Assembly (NCBI GenBank): GCA_016946835.1
Contig: JACVTC010000092.1
Coordinates: 547,001-611,000 of the forward strand
From: Neocallimastix lanati (nom. inval.)
Lineage: Eukaryota; Neocallimastigomycota; Neocallimastigomycetes; Neocallimastigales; Neocallimastigaceae
Direction: 5' to 3'
DNA length: 64,000 bases
Shown: piece after piece, positions 21,701-31,415 of the stretch
Layout: each line of letters starts with the position of its first letter
How positions within the stretch are numbered: position 1 is the first letter of the stretch
The notes under the pieces: generated by a model
Told to the model about the DNA's origin: nothing
What the model saw: only the letters and a program-made list of their open reading frames with translations
Database searches by the model: none
Position numbers and translations under genes: made by a program

Positions 21701-23022
21701 GGCAAACAAGATGGTGTCTAACCGCTAGTATGCTTGGAATTAATATAAAATATGAATCAGGCAAAAAGAATGTGTTAGCTGATGCTCTTTCAAGAATGAA
21801 AAGTAAGGAAGAGAGAAAGATATTATTAACAAAAATTACTAATGGAAATAATGAAGAATTATTATCTAAAGTTATAAAGGAATTTATTAATGAAAAGTTT
21901 ACTGTTATTGATGGTGAAGATTACTTTATCGACAATGGAAATTATAGAAAATTAATAACGGATGAAAATGAAAAATTTAAATTAATTTTAGAAGCTCATA
22001 ATATTGGCCACGAAGGATATTACAAAACATATCAAAGACTTAAGAAAAACTTTTATTGGAATCATATGATTAAAGATATCAAAAGAATTGTCAGTAATTG
22101 TGAAAAATGCCAGTTAAATCGTCCTCAACCATATCCAGAACCAACCGAAAACCATCCAACTAAAGTAGAGGGTCCCTTTGTGCATTTAGGATTAGATATT
22201 ATAGGACCGTTACCAAAAACAAGAAATAATAATCAATATATTATAGTAACTGTTGATTACTTTACCAAATGGGTTGAAGCCGAACCCACTGAAAACATAA
22301 CTTCCTCTGATATAATTAAATTTTTAATAAACGTTTTTGCAAGACATGGTGTACCTCAAGTTATTACTACTGATAATGGAGTCCAATTCACTTCTGATAT
22401 GACTAAAATCTTTCTTGATCTTTATAATGTATATGTTAAATTTGTAGCTACTTACCACCCTGAATCAAATGGCCTTACTGAAAATCGAAATAAAGAAATT
22501 GGAAAATTACTCCGTTTATTAGGAAGGAAAAATCAAGATTGGGATGAAGTTTTACCTTCTGCTTTATGGGCACTTCGAACTACCAAAAATACAGCTATTG
22601 GACATTCTAGTTTTGAATTAGTATATGGAAGAGAAGACCAACAGCCTTATGATATAGCCATAAGAACAATTGAAAATGCAGGTAAATCATATGATGAAAT
22701 TTTAATGGAAAAATTTGTTCGTCATTATCAATGGACTAGAGAAGCATGCGAAAATGTGAAGAATGCTAACAAGTATTGGGCAACAAGACGAGAAGAACAA
22801 ATAAGTATGAAAAAAGGAAAAGAATTAAAGGCTGGTGATCTTGTTCTTGTTAGAAACTTTAGCCGCACTAAGCTAGAACCATATTACAATGGACCATTTA
22901 AAATTTTAAAAATTCAATTCAACACGGCAACCCTAATCGATCAGAAGACTGGAAAGCAACTCGATAGGAATGTTCACTTTAAAAATTTAGTAAAGTTTAA
23001 CTCCGCTTACAGAGAAGCTTGA
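18706..23022 (+). CDS. pol: Chimeric Pol of composite C/D: partial chromoviral Pol fused to a lineage 2 Pol
   Basis: One open reading frame of 1438 residues holding parts of two different Pols. Residues 1-383: protease of element C with DCGS near 24, then reverse transcriptase with LDLRSAYNLIRI and YLDD near 371. Then the text changes to lineage 2: protease with DSCSNL near 413, a complete reverse transcriptase with FIDD near 764, RNase H (RTDAS near 911), and integrase with zinc finger HEGYYKT...CEKCQL (about 1100-1145), GLDIIGP (1163), TTDNGVQF (1222) and ENRNKE (1255), then a GPF module. No chromodomain. The first codon listed is TTG; translation would really enter from gag by -1 recoding. 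The join falls where both parents have a His codon. Whether this product ever worked is unknown. Confidence 0.87.
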   Translation: MFKSFIPTINKRNKYIKLQTKSMLDCGSYCNFISTNLISRLNLVPQKLNNKIYIKGISGDTDSINEFVSLNFQLKIKINNTFHLIKFKEKFLVSKHIPVDLLLGNQFMKNYKIHFSYDNHYLYSTFKISKFKSRIIKNFKQNANSINFYDGLPYNYNFLIYSFLSNKVSEDSEEPDIERIPEQYKDLAIVFSKKEAVKLPPHRLTDCEINLQPGATLHYGPIYPLTLEESEVLKDYIKENEKKGFIRESHSPAGYPVLFQKKSDGSLRLCVDYKRLNAVTIRNSYPLPLINDIIERVKGAKYFTKLDLRSAYNLIRIKEGDEYKTAFRTKYGHYEYLVMPFGLKNAPAIFQSFINSVLRPFLEKSVILYLDDILIYSNSLDDHSYISKSNEVAEEDLAMVDASVDGVLGKLLIDSCSNLSIVTKQYFDKLPGEYETVGKSRGRIQLATQDEEYSEGIIVRLPVKINNYEFNADFRIIEKEDSFYDMLINFKTQIDHCLFIHPTLNSLCKLLSESEYEEIAKINNQYYDEESIICTIRKVKETNNEKEIIKELTPMEFIESDEFLSTLNKDYKEQIIKILKEMIDIVATSTEELTLSKLSPHKIRLKANAKPVKLRSYRLTKLKSDILKEELTKLIKKGLIELSCSEWSSPVVLILKHNGKWRLCIDYRKVNDMTEKDSYSVPYIDEIFDSLGGAKIFTTLDLFSNFHQILMDEESVEVTTFTTKFGNYQFKVMPFGLTGAPSTFQREMNKILFPFIGEFVYVFIDDVLIYSKSIEEHLIHIKQVLEVFKENKLKINIEKCHFLQTEVDVLGHKLTTKGLSPMESKITAIKKWEAPSSLHELRSFLGAVGYYRDFIPKYAQITSPLCKLLKKNTKYEWNKEQQESFEFLKEKLINAPILKFPSFDKPFIIRTDASYNGIGGVLLQKEEETGKEHPIHFISRSLKKAEKNYGITELEGTALFYCMTKFKSYIEGNPLPTTIYIDHKPLVGLFKNKEPLNARQTRWCLTASMLGINIKYESGKKNVLADALSRMKSKEERKILLTKITNGNNEELLSKVIKEFINEKFTVIDGEDYFIDNGNYRKLITDENEKFKLILEAHNIGHEGYYKTYQRLKKNFYWNHMIKDIKRIVSNCEKCQLNRPQPYPEPTENHPTKVEGPFVHLGLDIIGPLPKTRNNNQYIIVTVDYFTKWVEAEPTENITSSDIIKFLINVFARHGVPQVITTDNGVQFTSDMTKIFLDLYNVYVKFVATYHPESNGLTENRNKEIGKLLRLLGRKNQDWDEVLPSALWALRTTKNTAIGHSSFELVYGREDQQPYDIAIRTIENAGKSYDEILMEKFVRHYQWTREACENVKNANKYWATRREEQISMKKGKELKAGDLVLVRNFSRTKLEPYYNGPFKILKIQFNTATLIDQKTGKQLDRNVHFKNLVKFNSAYREA

Positions 23023-23040
23023 GTCTTCGTCGGGGCATCT

Positions 23041-23523
23041 TGATAAGAATGTACTAAATAATGCATTCTTAATTAAATCTACGATTTATTTCTAATACAT
23101 TATGTGTACATTATTATTTTTGTACTTTAATAAATTTTTAAATCCAAAGATCAAAAATTAAATCAAAAATTATATTAAACTTTATATTTTTATATTAAAT
23201 CTTATATTAATAGTAATATTTTTATATATTTAAAACTTATATTAGCAATATTAATAATAAGTCATATTTTTTTTTTTATATTAATAATGAAAATTTGTAT
23301 TAATAATATTTTTATATATTGATGATTAAAAATTTATCTATTATATTTTAACTTTTATTATAAAATTTTATATCGAAATGTTTTATTTTATATTGAAAAA
23401 TATTTTATTTTATTAAAAACCTTTATATTAGAATAGTATTTTTATTTTTATTTGAATATTTTAACAGATTGTAATAAAAATTATAGCCAATTAAATAAAT
23501 TCTTATTAGTAATATTTTAGATA

Positions 23524-23556
<33 letters not shown>

Positions 23557-23850
23557 TTTTATTAATATTATAAATGTATTTTATTTATATTGTTATAATT
23601 AAATTTTATATAACTGATTATAAAATTCAATTTAAATTTAGTAGTTTTTTTTAAAAAAAAAAAAATAAATAAAATGTAATTTAGTGGCAAGAACAACTTT
23701 TATGCCTTGAAAAAAAGTATAAATAGTTGTAAATTTTGCTACCAATTTTTAAAAATAAAATCAAATAAATTTATAAATAAAAATAATAAATAAATAAATA
23801 AAATTTGTGTTTCTTACTTTATTTTTATTTAATTCTCTAAAACCTTAACA
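23041..23850 (+). repeat. 3' LTR of element D
   Basis: 810 bp from TGATAAGAATG to CCTTAACA, preceded by the purine-rich GTCGGGGCATCT that follows pol. The edge has an AAGAATG...CATTCTT inverted repeat. TATA-like GTATAAATAG is at about 23720. A long A run lies at 23530-23555. Followed by TTGG and element E. Confidence 0.75.
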
Positions 23851-23854
23851 TTGG

Positions 23855-24293
23855 TAATAAATCTTGGTTATAAATAGATTTTTATTTTATTATTTGATTA
23901 TATAGAAATTGTTTTATATACTTTATAAATATATATAAGTATATAAATCTTTATTAATTTATTGATTCATTTATTATTAAAAATTTATTTTATTCAAAAG
24001 AGAGAGATTAAAAATATTTTTTTTTAAATTATTATTTTTATATTCTAAAATTGGTGTAACAACAATATCCAATCAGTAATAATAATAAAATAATAATTAT
24101 AATTTTATAATAAAATATTCTTTAGAAATAATAGTAAAGTATTAAGAATTATTAATAATTTATATATAATACTAATAAAATAATCTATTATTATTTATAT
24201 CATAAATTTTATAATAAAATTAAAAATATTTTATATATATAAATATATATATATATTTTTAATAAATAACGTAATTATAGTTATTATTTATCA
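23855..24293 (-). repeat. 3' LTR of element E
   Basis: On the minus strand starts TGATAAATAATAAC and ends GATTTATTA. The edge contains ATAAATAATAAC facing GTTATTTAT. Next to it on the inner side is the polypurine tract CTTAGGGCGAGAAATCT. An A/T-only spacer with a T run (24349-24371) separates it from pol. Confidence 0.9.
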
Positions 24294-24347
24294 AGATTTC
24301 TCGCCCTAAGATAAAATTTTATCTGAATAATTAATATAAATAATAAC

Positions 24348-24378
<31 letters not shown>

Positions 24379-24387
24379 TTAAAACGA

Positions 24388-27300
24388 TTATATTGAAGCT
24401 AAGTAGGGTTTAACATTCTTAACATGGACGTTTCTTTCTAGTATTTTGTGAGTATCTATTGTTTCTAAAACAAGTGTGTTAAATTTAGAAGCCTTAATTA
24501 CTTTAAATGGTCCAATGAAAAATGGATGTAATTTCTTTCTTCCAATGTAGCGAACTAAAACTAAGTCACCAGGTTTATAGGTATGGTTCATACTATCAAC
24601 TGCTTTGCTTCTTTGAAGCCAGTAAGAATGAGCTTGCTTTATGTTTTCCACGGCTTCTTTTACCCATTTTTGGTGACGAATGAATCTTCTTAAATTATAT
24701 TCATCATCTGATTCATTTTTATTTTTGGCAATGTCAGGAATAACAACACTCAATGGCCATAGATCTTTCCTACCATATAGGAGTTCAAAACTACTGAAAC
24801 CGGTTACGCTAGACCTAGAAGTCCGAAGTGCCCATAGGGAAGCTGGAATATATTCATCCCAATTTGCTTGATAAAGACAGAGATGTCTTAATATTTTAAT
24901 GATTTCTCTGTTCCTGTTCTCGACCTGTCCATTAGCTTCTGGATGGTGAGGAGCAACAAACTGAATCCACGATCCATATAAATCAACCATTGTTTTAGTG
25001 ACATCCGACGAGAACTGCGTGCCATTATCTGTTATTATTAGTTCCGGCATACCATGTCTTGCAAAAACATCTTTAAGAAAGCTAATTACATCTTGACTTT
25101 CTATTTTCTTTAAAGGTGATGCCTCTACCCATTTAGTAGTGTAATCTACAAGTACGATTAAGTATTGATTTCCTTTATCTGTAATCGGTAGAGGACCTAC
25201 AATATCAAGGCCTACTCTAACGAATGGTCTTTCAACAGGAGTGGGAATATTCGAAAGGTTTTTACTTATAGGCTTCGGACGATAACATTGGCAACGTAAG
25301 CATGTTTTAACATGCTTATTTACATCGTTTCTCATGCCTGGCCAGTAGTACGCTTCTTTTAGTCTTTTGAATGTTTTCTCGGCACCTTCATGGCCCACAA
25401 GATGAGCCTTACGAATTAAAGAGGATTTAGTAGAATCGTCCTCTATCACTTTTAAAAATTTACCATTTTTGTCTTGAAAAACAAGTTGCCCATTATATAA
25501 AGAATAATTATTTTTAACATATTCAATGATTTGGGGAGGAGCGAAGGAAGAGGTGTCATCGCTATCGGTAAGGATAGACTTAATAGAACTAATACGCGAA
25601 GGTAAACGAGACAGAGCATCTGCAAAAACGTTATTTTTACCTTTTTCATAAATTAAATTAACTCTAAACTCATTAAAAATTGAAATCCACCTAAAATGAC
25701 GGTCTTTGCTGGGAATACTATTATAGAAAAAACCAACCAAAGGTTTGTGGTCAGTATAAATATTGACTGGAAAAGGAGAAGCGGCTATATAAGAACGAAA
25801 CTTCTTTAAAGCAAAGATAACCGCAATACCTTCTTTTTCGGTGACAGAGCAGCGGGTTTCAGCATCTTTTAAACAACGGCTTACACAATAAATGAGAAAT
25901 TCTATGTTAGATTCGTCTTGGACTTGTAACAAAACAGCACCAACAGCGTAAGAGGATGCATCAGTCCGTATGATCAGTGGGCGGTGTGGATCTGGGTATT
26001 TCAAGACCGAATTTGAACAAATGACATTTTTAAGATTGTTAAAGGCGTCAGTATGGATGTTTGTCCAGTGAAATGGCTTTTTTGGACTAGTAAGTTTATA
26101 TAAGCAGTTAGAGATACCTGCAAAATTTGGGATAAACTTCCGGTAATAGCTGATAAGGCCCAGAAAGGAACGAAGTTGAGTAACGTCTTTAGGAGTATTC
26201 CACGAGGCTATTGCAAGAACTTTAGAGGCCATAGGCTTAATGCCCTCTCTGGTGAGCATGTGGCCAAGAACTTCAACTGAACCTTTACAGAACGAACACT
26301 TTTCGAGGTTAATAGAAAATTTATTATCTCTCAAAATGATAAATAATTTTTCTAAGTCTTGGAGATGCTGTTCGAATGTCGGAGAATAGACGAGAATGTC
26401 ATCCATATATACGAAAAGACAAAAACCTATTAGTGGCATAAGAATACGATTCATCTCCCGTTGGAAGGTAGCAGGAGCATTAGTGAGTCCAAATGGCATT
26501 ACTAAGAAATTGAAATTTCCAAACTTTGTCGTAAATGCCGTTTTTTCAACATCTTTTGGGTTCATTGGAATTTGATGGAACCCTGAGAATAGATCAATAG
26601 CAGAGAAAAACCTAGCTCCGTGGACCGATTCCAAAAGTTCATCAATGAAGGGGAGAGCGTATGCATCTTTTATAGTAATTTGGTTAAGTCGACGGTAGTC
26701 GACACACATACGCCATTTACCATTTTTTTTGCGTACAAGTATGACTGGGAACGACCAAGGTGAATGTGACGGTTCAATTAATCCATGGTTTAATAACTTA
26801 ATAATTTCATCTTTGAGGGCCTTGGATTGTTCCAGTGAGATTTTGTAGGGTCTTAATTTGATCGGTTTTTCATTGGTAAGTTCTATTGTATGTGGTTCAG
26901 CTTTAGCAATGGATGCATCATCAATAGAATTTATAAGTACATCTTTATATTTGTCAATAAGATTATTAAGTTTTATGTTATCAATATCACTAAGTTCAAT
27001 ACCACCATCAGGAAGTTCAGAATAAGCGGGGAATTCATCTGGATTACTATAAATAGAGATTCTAAATAATCTATTTGATGTAGTGATATCGGTTGGATGC
27101 GCTACGAGTACTGGGTTGGTGTCGGTTTTCATATACAGGGCATCATCGTCTGGATCGACGAACAAACGATAATCTTTGTGAACCTGGCGACCTATGATAA
27201 TATCATAAAAAGGGTCGTCGTCATCCAATATATAGAAGGGGGCATTAATGACAAGATTTTCAAATTTTAAGCATAAATTAATAACTTGATTAGTGGAGGT

Positions 27301-28116
27301 CATATTCTTTCCAGGGACTTTAAAGTAGTTTCTTTCAAGAATGTGGACTTTATGATTTTTAGCAATTAATTCAAAAAAAGGCTTGTTAATGATGTTTACT
27401 TCTGCTCCTGTATCTACTAATACTTTCACGACATGTTTATCAATGGAACCAATCACAGCGGCGATATTTGCTTTATTTATTAGATTTATTCTTTTTGTGC
27501 TAAGGTCGTTTAAATTGGATTCAACTACTTTTTCACTTACAGGAGTAGTACTTTTGTAATCAGTGTTAATATTTTTAAAAACGTTTATAAGAAAATCGGA
27601 GTCATTTTCGTCTAGATTTGTATGGTGAACGGAATTGATTTTTCTAATATCTTTAGGGTTTAATTTTAAACCCTTAATGCATAAACGTCTTAATAGAGGA
27701 CTTACGGCAAATAGCTGAGCAAAGGTTATTCCGGCATTCGAATTGTTTAGGGCTTCAAAGAGGTCATATTCCTTCTTGTCATCTAACATAAGAATAGTTC
27801 TGAGGAAGTCATAATAATTTTTCTTTGTAGCGTTGTCGTTGATTTCCGTGTCTGGAACGTCTATTTCAACCTCCTCATTCTTATTAGTAGAATCCAGACC
27901 TATTCTTCTCTTATTTCTTTCTTCTTTATTCTTTTTCTTGGCTGAAGAAATATTTTTCCCGGCAATAACAGAAGTGTTTAAAATTTCTAATTTATTGGAG
28001 TTGTTCTTATGAAGAATTTTACCATTTTGGTTCCGTTGATACACTTCTTGATCTGATTTTTCTTGTTGAGCTTTCAGTTGAGTAGCTTTGGTATTTATAG
28101 GAGTAGCATTTTCCAT
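24388..28116 (-). CDS. pol: Element E Pol polyprotein
   Basis: 1242 residues, open. After a Lys/Asn/Glu-rich N-terminus (about 1-110) comes the lineage motif ITFAQLFAVSPLLRRLC (about 128-145). Protease has canonical DTGAEVNII near 236. Reverse transcriptase spans about 430-650 with YMDD near 573. RNase H begins RTDASSYAVG near 720. Integrase: zinc finger HLVGHEGAEKT...CLRCQC (about 905-950), GLDIVGP near 972, TDNGTQF near 1030, QVENRNRE near 1060, then a GPF module ending NVKPYLASI. No chromodomain. The -1 frame is open from the gag end into this frame and includes GIKRKH, matching IKRK in F and H, so the Met is probably not the real start. Confidence 0.93.
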   Translation of the reverse strand: MENATPINTKATQLKAQQEKSDQEVYQRNQNGKILHKNNSNKLEILNTSVIAGKNISSAKKKNKEERNKRRIGLDSTNKNEEVEIDVPDTEINDNATKKNYYDFLRTILMLDDKKEYDLFEALNNSNAGITFAQLFAVSPLLRRLCIKGLKLNPKDIRKINSVHHTNLDENDSDFLINVFKNINTDYKSTTPVSEKVVESNLNDLSTKRINLINKANIAAVIGSIDKHVVKVLVDTGAEVNIINKPFFELIAKNHKVHILERNYFKVPGKNMTSTNQVINLCLKFENLVINAPFYILDDDDPFYDIIIGRQVHKDYRLFVDPDDDALYMKTDTNPVLVAHPTDITTSNRLFRISIYSNPDEFPAYSELPDGGIELSDIDNIKLNNLIDKYKDVLINSIDDASIAKAEPHTIELTNEKPIKLRPYKISLEQSKALKDEIIKLLNHGLIEPSHSPWSFPVILVRKKNGKWRMCVDYRRLNQITIKDAYALPFIDELLESVHGARFFSAIDLFSGFHQIPMNPKDVEKTAFTTKFGNFNFLVMPFGLTNAPATFQREMNRILMPLIGFCLFVYMDDILVYSPTFEQHLQDLEKLFIILRDNKFSINLEKCSFCKGSVEVLGHMLTREGIKPMASKVLAIASWNTPKDVTQLRSFLGLISYYRKFIPNFAGISNCLYKLTSPKKPFHWTNIHTDAFNNLKNVICSNSVLKYPDPHRPLIIRTDASSYAVGAVLLQVQDESNIEFLIYCVSRCLKDAETRCSVTEKEGIAVIFALKKFRSYIAASPFPVNIYTDHKPLVGFFYNSIPSKDRHFRWISIFNEFRVNLIYEKGKNNVFADALSRLPSRISSIKSILTDSDDTSSFAPPQIIEYVKNNYSLYNGQLVFQDKNGKFLKVIEDDSTKSSLIRKAHLVGHEGAEKTFKRLKEAYYWPGMRNDVNKHVKTCLRCQCYRPKPISKNLSNIPTPVERPFVRVGLDIVGPLPITDKGNQYLIVLVDYTTKWVEASPLKKIESQDVISFLKDVFARHGMPELIITDNGTQFSSDVTKTMVDLYGSWIQFVAPHHPEANGQVENRNREIIKILRHLCLYQANWDEYIPASLWALRTSRSSVTGFSSFELLYGRKDLWPLSVVIPDIAKNKNESDDEYNLRRFIRHQKWVKEAVENIKQAHSYWLQRSKAVDSMNHTYKPGDLVLVRYIGRKKLHPFFIGPFKVIKASKFNTLVLETIDTHKILERNVHVKNVKPYLASI

Positions 28117-28437
28117 AAGTCTCTTTTTGGAAAAAGTATATTCATTTTTGTTTATTTTGTTAGTATCAGAGTGTTTTCGTTTGATACCGTATAAAAGATT
28201 ATTATTATCTTGGATGCTGGTTGAATTTACTAAATCTTCATGTGGGGAATTGTAATTATTTGATTTTTCTTCGGATTCGTCTGTAGATGATGTGGTATCA
28301 GACTCAGGGGCCTCTGGATAATTATGGTAATGGTTAACTTTGGATTTTTCACCGTGATGATATGCAGTTGCCTTATGATTATTATGTTCGTTTTTGTTTC
28401 TATATTCAAAAGCGCTATCAATTTTGTTTATACGTCT

Positions 28438-28470
28438 GGAAGATTGAGAACTTCCCTTTATTAATTTAAA
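28438..28470 (-). promoter_or_regulatory. -1 recoding signal at the gag-pol junction of E
   Basis: On the minus strand, slippery U UUA AAU (28464-28470) encodes the end of gag (His-Leu-Asn) directly before the stop, followed after a few bases by a 5-bp hairpin, GGAAG/CTTCC (28451-28455 with 28438-28442). Same order as in F, H and J, which also end gag in Leu-Asn. Confidence 0.72.
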
Positions 28471-29315
28471 TGCTTTTGATATTGGATTATTGTAGCTATT
28501 GCTTTGTTCAGATCGGACATTTCATTAGGGCAAAATCTTTCTTCATGTCCCTTTTCATGACATCTATGGCAAACGTGGATCTTCATTTCAGCGAAGCTTT
28601 TGGTCAAAGCTTATAGATCGGATTCTTGAATATCCTTATCTATTTTCTTTCGATCTTTCTCAACTTTATTGAATTTATCTTCTGATAAGTTATTCTGTTT
28701 CCTTCTGTTGAAGCTTCTTCTTTTAGGTATTCTGTTAAATTGTGTACTATCGTATTCATCATCGCTTACATAAGGTTCAATAGTTTCTTCGACCTTCAAT
28801 GCAATATCGTATGCATCTTTTAATGATTTTGGTTGCTTGGTCAATAGCGCGTTAAAAACAGGGGTTCTCTTCTTACAAGCTTTTTTATATAAGAATATCA
28901 ACCTTTCTTCATTTGGCTTGTCTCTTTCGGATATTTCTAATAATAGTTCTTTAAATATTTTATTAAACTCTTTAACGGAGTATTTACTAATTTTTAAAGC
29001 TTCGAGTTTATGTAAATTAGCGTTAGATATTTTGCTATTACTGAATGGTTCCCCTATTTTTGAAATAAAATCGGAGAGTGATAGGTCTTTATTTTCGTAA
29101 TATATATCAATACTACGATCTTTAGTTTTGCCATAGGTAGCTAGTATCACGATTTTCTTTTTTTCTTTTTCTGAAAGAGATAAATCTTCGAAGATATCTT
29201 CTACTTCCATCTTCCACCGAAAGAATTTAGTATCTCTTCTTCCTAGAGCGGCAATTTCTTTAGCCATGAGAGTGGCTTTTTCATAATCATTTTCTTTTAT
29301 TTTATTTGAAGACAT
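28461..29315 (-). pseudogene. gag: Gag region of element E (about one break)
   Basis: Starts at MSSNKIKENDYEK, about 85 bases after the primer site; an upstream in-frame Met lies inside the primer site and is unlikely to be used. The capsid-like domain follows (FFRWKMEVEDIFEDL, KISKYSVKEFNKIFKELL, SLKDAYDIALKVEE). A CCHC knuckle, CHRCHEKGHEERFC, is encoded near 28535-28580, and the region ends in His-Leu-Asn before the stop. It differs in sequence from the Gag of F, H and J. The region carries about one break. Confidence 0.78.
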
Positions 29316-29383
29316 AAAATAAAACGGTAGATAATTTAAGAATATGGGGAATTGTGTGTTATATAAAGTAGGCTTTCCGGGGT

Positions 29384-29401
29384 AAGAGTGGTTCTCCACC
29401 A
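29384..29401 (-). other. tRNA-type primer-binding site of E
   Basis: TGGTGGAGAACCACTC on the minus strand, three bases inside the 5' LTR. TGG pairs with tRNA CCA. It shares TGGTGGAGA with F, H, J and K but then differs, so the primer tRNA may not be the same. Confidence 0.7.
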
Positions 29402-29403
29402 CT

Positions 29404-29841
29404 TAATAAATCTTGGTTATAAATAGATTTTTATTTTATTATTTCATTATATAGAAATTGTTTTATATACTTTATAAATATATATAAGTATATAAATCTT
29501 TATTAATTTATTGATTCATTTATTATTAAAAATTTATTTTATTCAAAAGAGAGAGATTAAAAATATTTTTTTTAAATTATTATTTTTATATTCTAAAATT
29601 GGTGTAACAACAATATCCAATCAGTAATAATAATAAAATAATAATTATAATTTTATAATAAAATATTCTTTAGAAATAATAGTAAAGTATTAAGAATTAT
29701 TAATAATTTATATATAATACTAATAAAATAATCTATTATTATTTATATCATAAATTTTATAATAAAATTAAAAATATTTTATATATATAAATATATATAT
29801 ATATTTTTAATAAATAACGTAATTATAGTTATTATTTATCA
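29404..29841 (-). repeat. 5' LTR of element E
   Basis: 438 bp, matching 23855-24293 with about one substitution and one run-length difference. Followed on the plus strand by TTGG. Confidence 0.9.
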
Positions 29842-29842
29842 T

Positions 29843-30402
29843 TGGTACGTTACTCACTAAAATAGAATAAATTATTAAAAATATAAGAAAATAAATAATT
29901 CTTTAGTTATTTTATTATAATAGATATAAGGTTTAATTAGTATATAAAAATATAATATTAATAAAAATAATTTTAATTAATAGATAACCAATAAGAATTA
30001 AGATAAATTATAGTATAAAAATAAGTGAAAGATAAAATATTAACAGGGGAGGAACTTAATAATTTAATATCTTTAAAGAATATAATAGTTAGAATAGGAA
30101 TTATAAAATATTTATTCGGGTGAATAAATATTTAGGATATTTTGGTTAATATTATTATTAAAATATAAATTTAAAGATATAATAAAGTTATAATAAAATT
30201 AAATGTACTTATTTAAAGAACAAAACTTATAAATAAAATAAAGTCTTAAAAGTAACACATTATTATTTATTAAAAATTTATTATTAATTTTGTGTAATAA
30301 TTTTTCTATTTATTTCTTTTATTAGAATATATTATTTTATAATTTTACAACTTGCTTTCCCCAAATCATATAAAAGGTACAATATATAAAAATAATGTAC
30401 CA
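29843..30402. repeat. LTR-like block with TGGTAC/GTACCA ends
   Basis: 560 bp bounded by TGGTACG and TGTACCA, a 6-bp terminal inverted repeat. Its right end (ATTAGAATATATTATTT...TTCCCC) resembles the right end of LTR 3 and the sequence at the window end, so I take it as a solo LTR of the TGATAC type. An alternative is that it is the short interior of L: the first bases, TGGTACGTTACTCAC, could be a tRNA primer site, and a purine tract AGGGGAGGAAC occurs near 30043. No coding capacity. Confidence 0.5.
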
Positions 30403-30406
30403 AAAT

Positions 30407-31415
30407 TGGTAAAGAATGAATTAATAACCTTTATTTTATTATTAATAATTCTTTACTAAATTGTACTTTCCTATATTCTTGATAACCTAAACTTAATAAT
30501 AAAATTTAATTTATTTTGATATAAATTAATTTTAACTTGTAAATAATGTAAATAAATTTTAATTAATTACTTTATTGTTATATTATTAAATATATGTATA
30601 TATTAAAATACAATTGTAAATATTAAAATTATACTTTTAAGATACTAAATTATTAAAACTATTAATTAAATATTATTATAAAAATTATTATAAAATTATT
30701 AAAATTATTAATTAAATATTATTATAAAAATTATTATAAATTATTAATATTATAAAATTATTAAAATTATTAAATATTATTATAAAAATTTATTTATTAT
30801 AACTATTAAATATTATTATAAAATTATTAAGATTATTAATTAAATTTATTATTAAAAATTATTATTAAAAATTATTACTTATTATAAAAATTATTATTTA
30901 AATATTATCAAATTTATTAATTAAATATTATAAAAATTTTATTTTATTTTTGAAAATAATTACAAGTATTATTTAAAATAATTAAAGATTATTAAATTTA
31001 TTATATTAATCTTTAAAATCAATTTATTTAACTTAAAAATATCAAAGAAAATAGTAAAAACTATTTTCTATATATTTATTTTATAATTATTTTTAATTAA
31101 ATTATATTTGAATATTATATTATTATATTTATAAAAATTAAAACAAAAATGAATTATTGATATAAAATTAATTCAATAATTCTATAAAATTACTTAAATT
31201 ATAAACAACTAATTATACTTTAAATTCATAAAAAAATATAAATATTGTAAATATTTCTTAAAAATTAAATATGTGTAATTCAAAAATAAAATTTTATATT
31301 AATAAATAATAAATACTTTTTAATAAAAAAAAATTTTCTTTGTTAAAATCAAAGCAGGGTAATACCCGTCCCCCCTGCTTGATTTTAATCAATAAGAATC
31401 ACCCCGAGTCTACCA
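30407..31415 (+). repeat. LTR L, right copy
   Basis: 1009 bp, TGGTAAAG to GTCTACCA, about 1-2% different from 15643-16652 by eye. Has the same edge hairpin and the same GCAGGG/CCCTGC hairpin near the 3' end (about 31340-31385). Flanks are AAAT on the left and ATGT on the right. Confidence 0.8.

Larger units (their letters stand above)
16657..23850 (+). mobile_element. Composite element C/D: front half lineage 1, back half lineage 2
   Basis: The left part has a B-type LTR (TGTGTAAGAATC), a self-priming site, gag and the start of a chromovirus-like pol. From about 19.86 kb onward the sequence is a lineage 2 pol with its own protease, RT, RNase H and integrase, followed by a lineage 2 LTR ending TTAACA. 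The outside flanks are TTGG on both sides (16653-16656, 23851-23854). The simplest reading is two elements once joined end to end by TTGG and then fused by a recombination that removed what lay between. No matching LTR pair exists, so age cannot be estimated this way. It is not a whole element of either kind. Confidence 0.8.
23855..29841 (-). mobile_element. Element E: Ty3/gypsy LTR retrotransposon (lineage 2), minus strand
   Basis: A 6.0-kb element on the minus strand with LTRs of 439 and 438 bp (23855-24293, 29404-29841), which differ by about one base and one A/T-run length change, so it is young. TTGG flanks both sides (23851-23854, 29842-29845), a 4-bp target duplication. Order on the minus strand: LTR, TGGTGGAGAACC primer site, very short leader, gag, recoding signal, pol, purine tract AGGGCGAGAAATCT, LTR. 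Pol is open; gag carries about one break. Closest relative here is A. Confidence 0.92.

Noticed and set aside
15643-31415. L as one certain element with both LTRs
   Set aside because: The copies match, but the presumed interior (29843-30402) looks more like another LTR, and the flanks ATGG/ATGT differ by one base. Kept as a possibility only.
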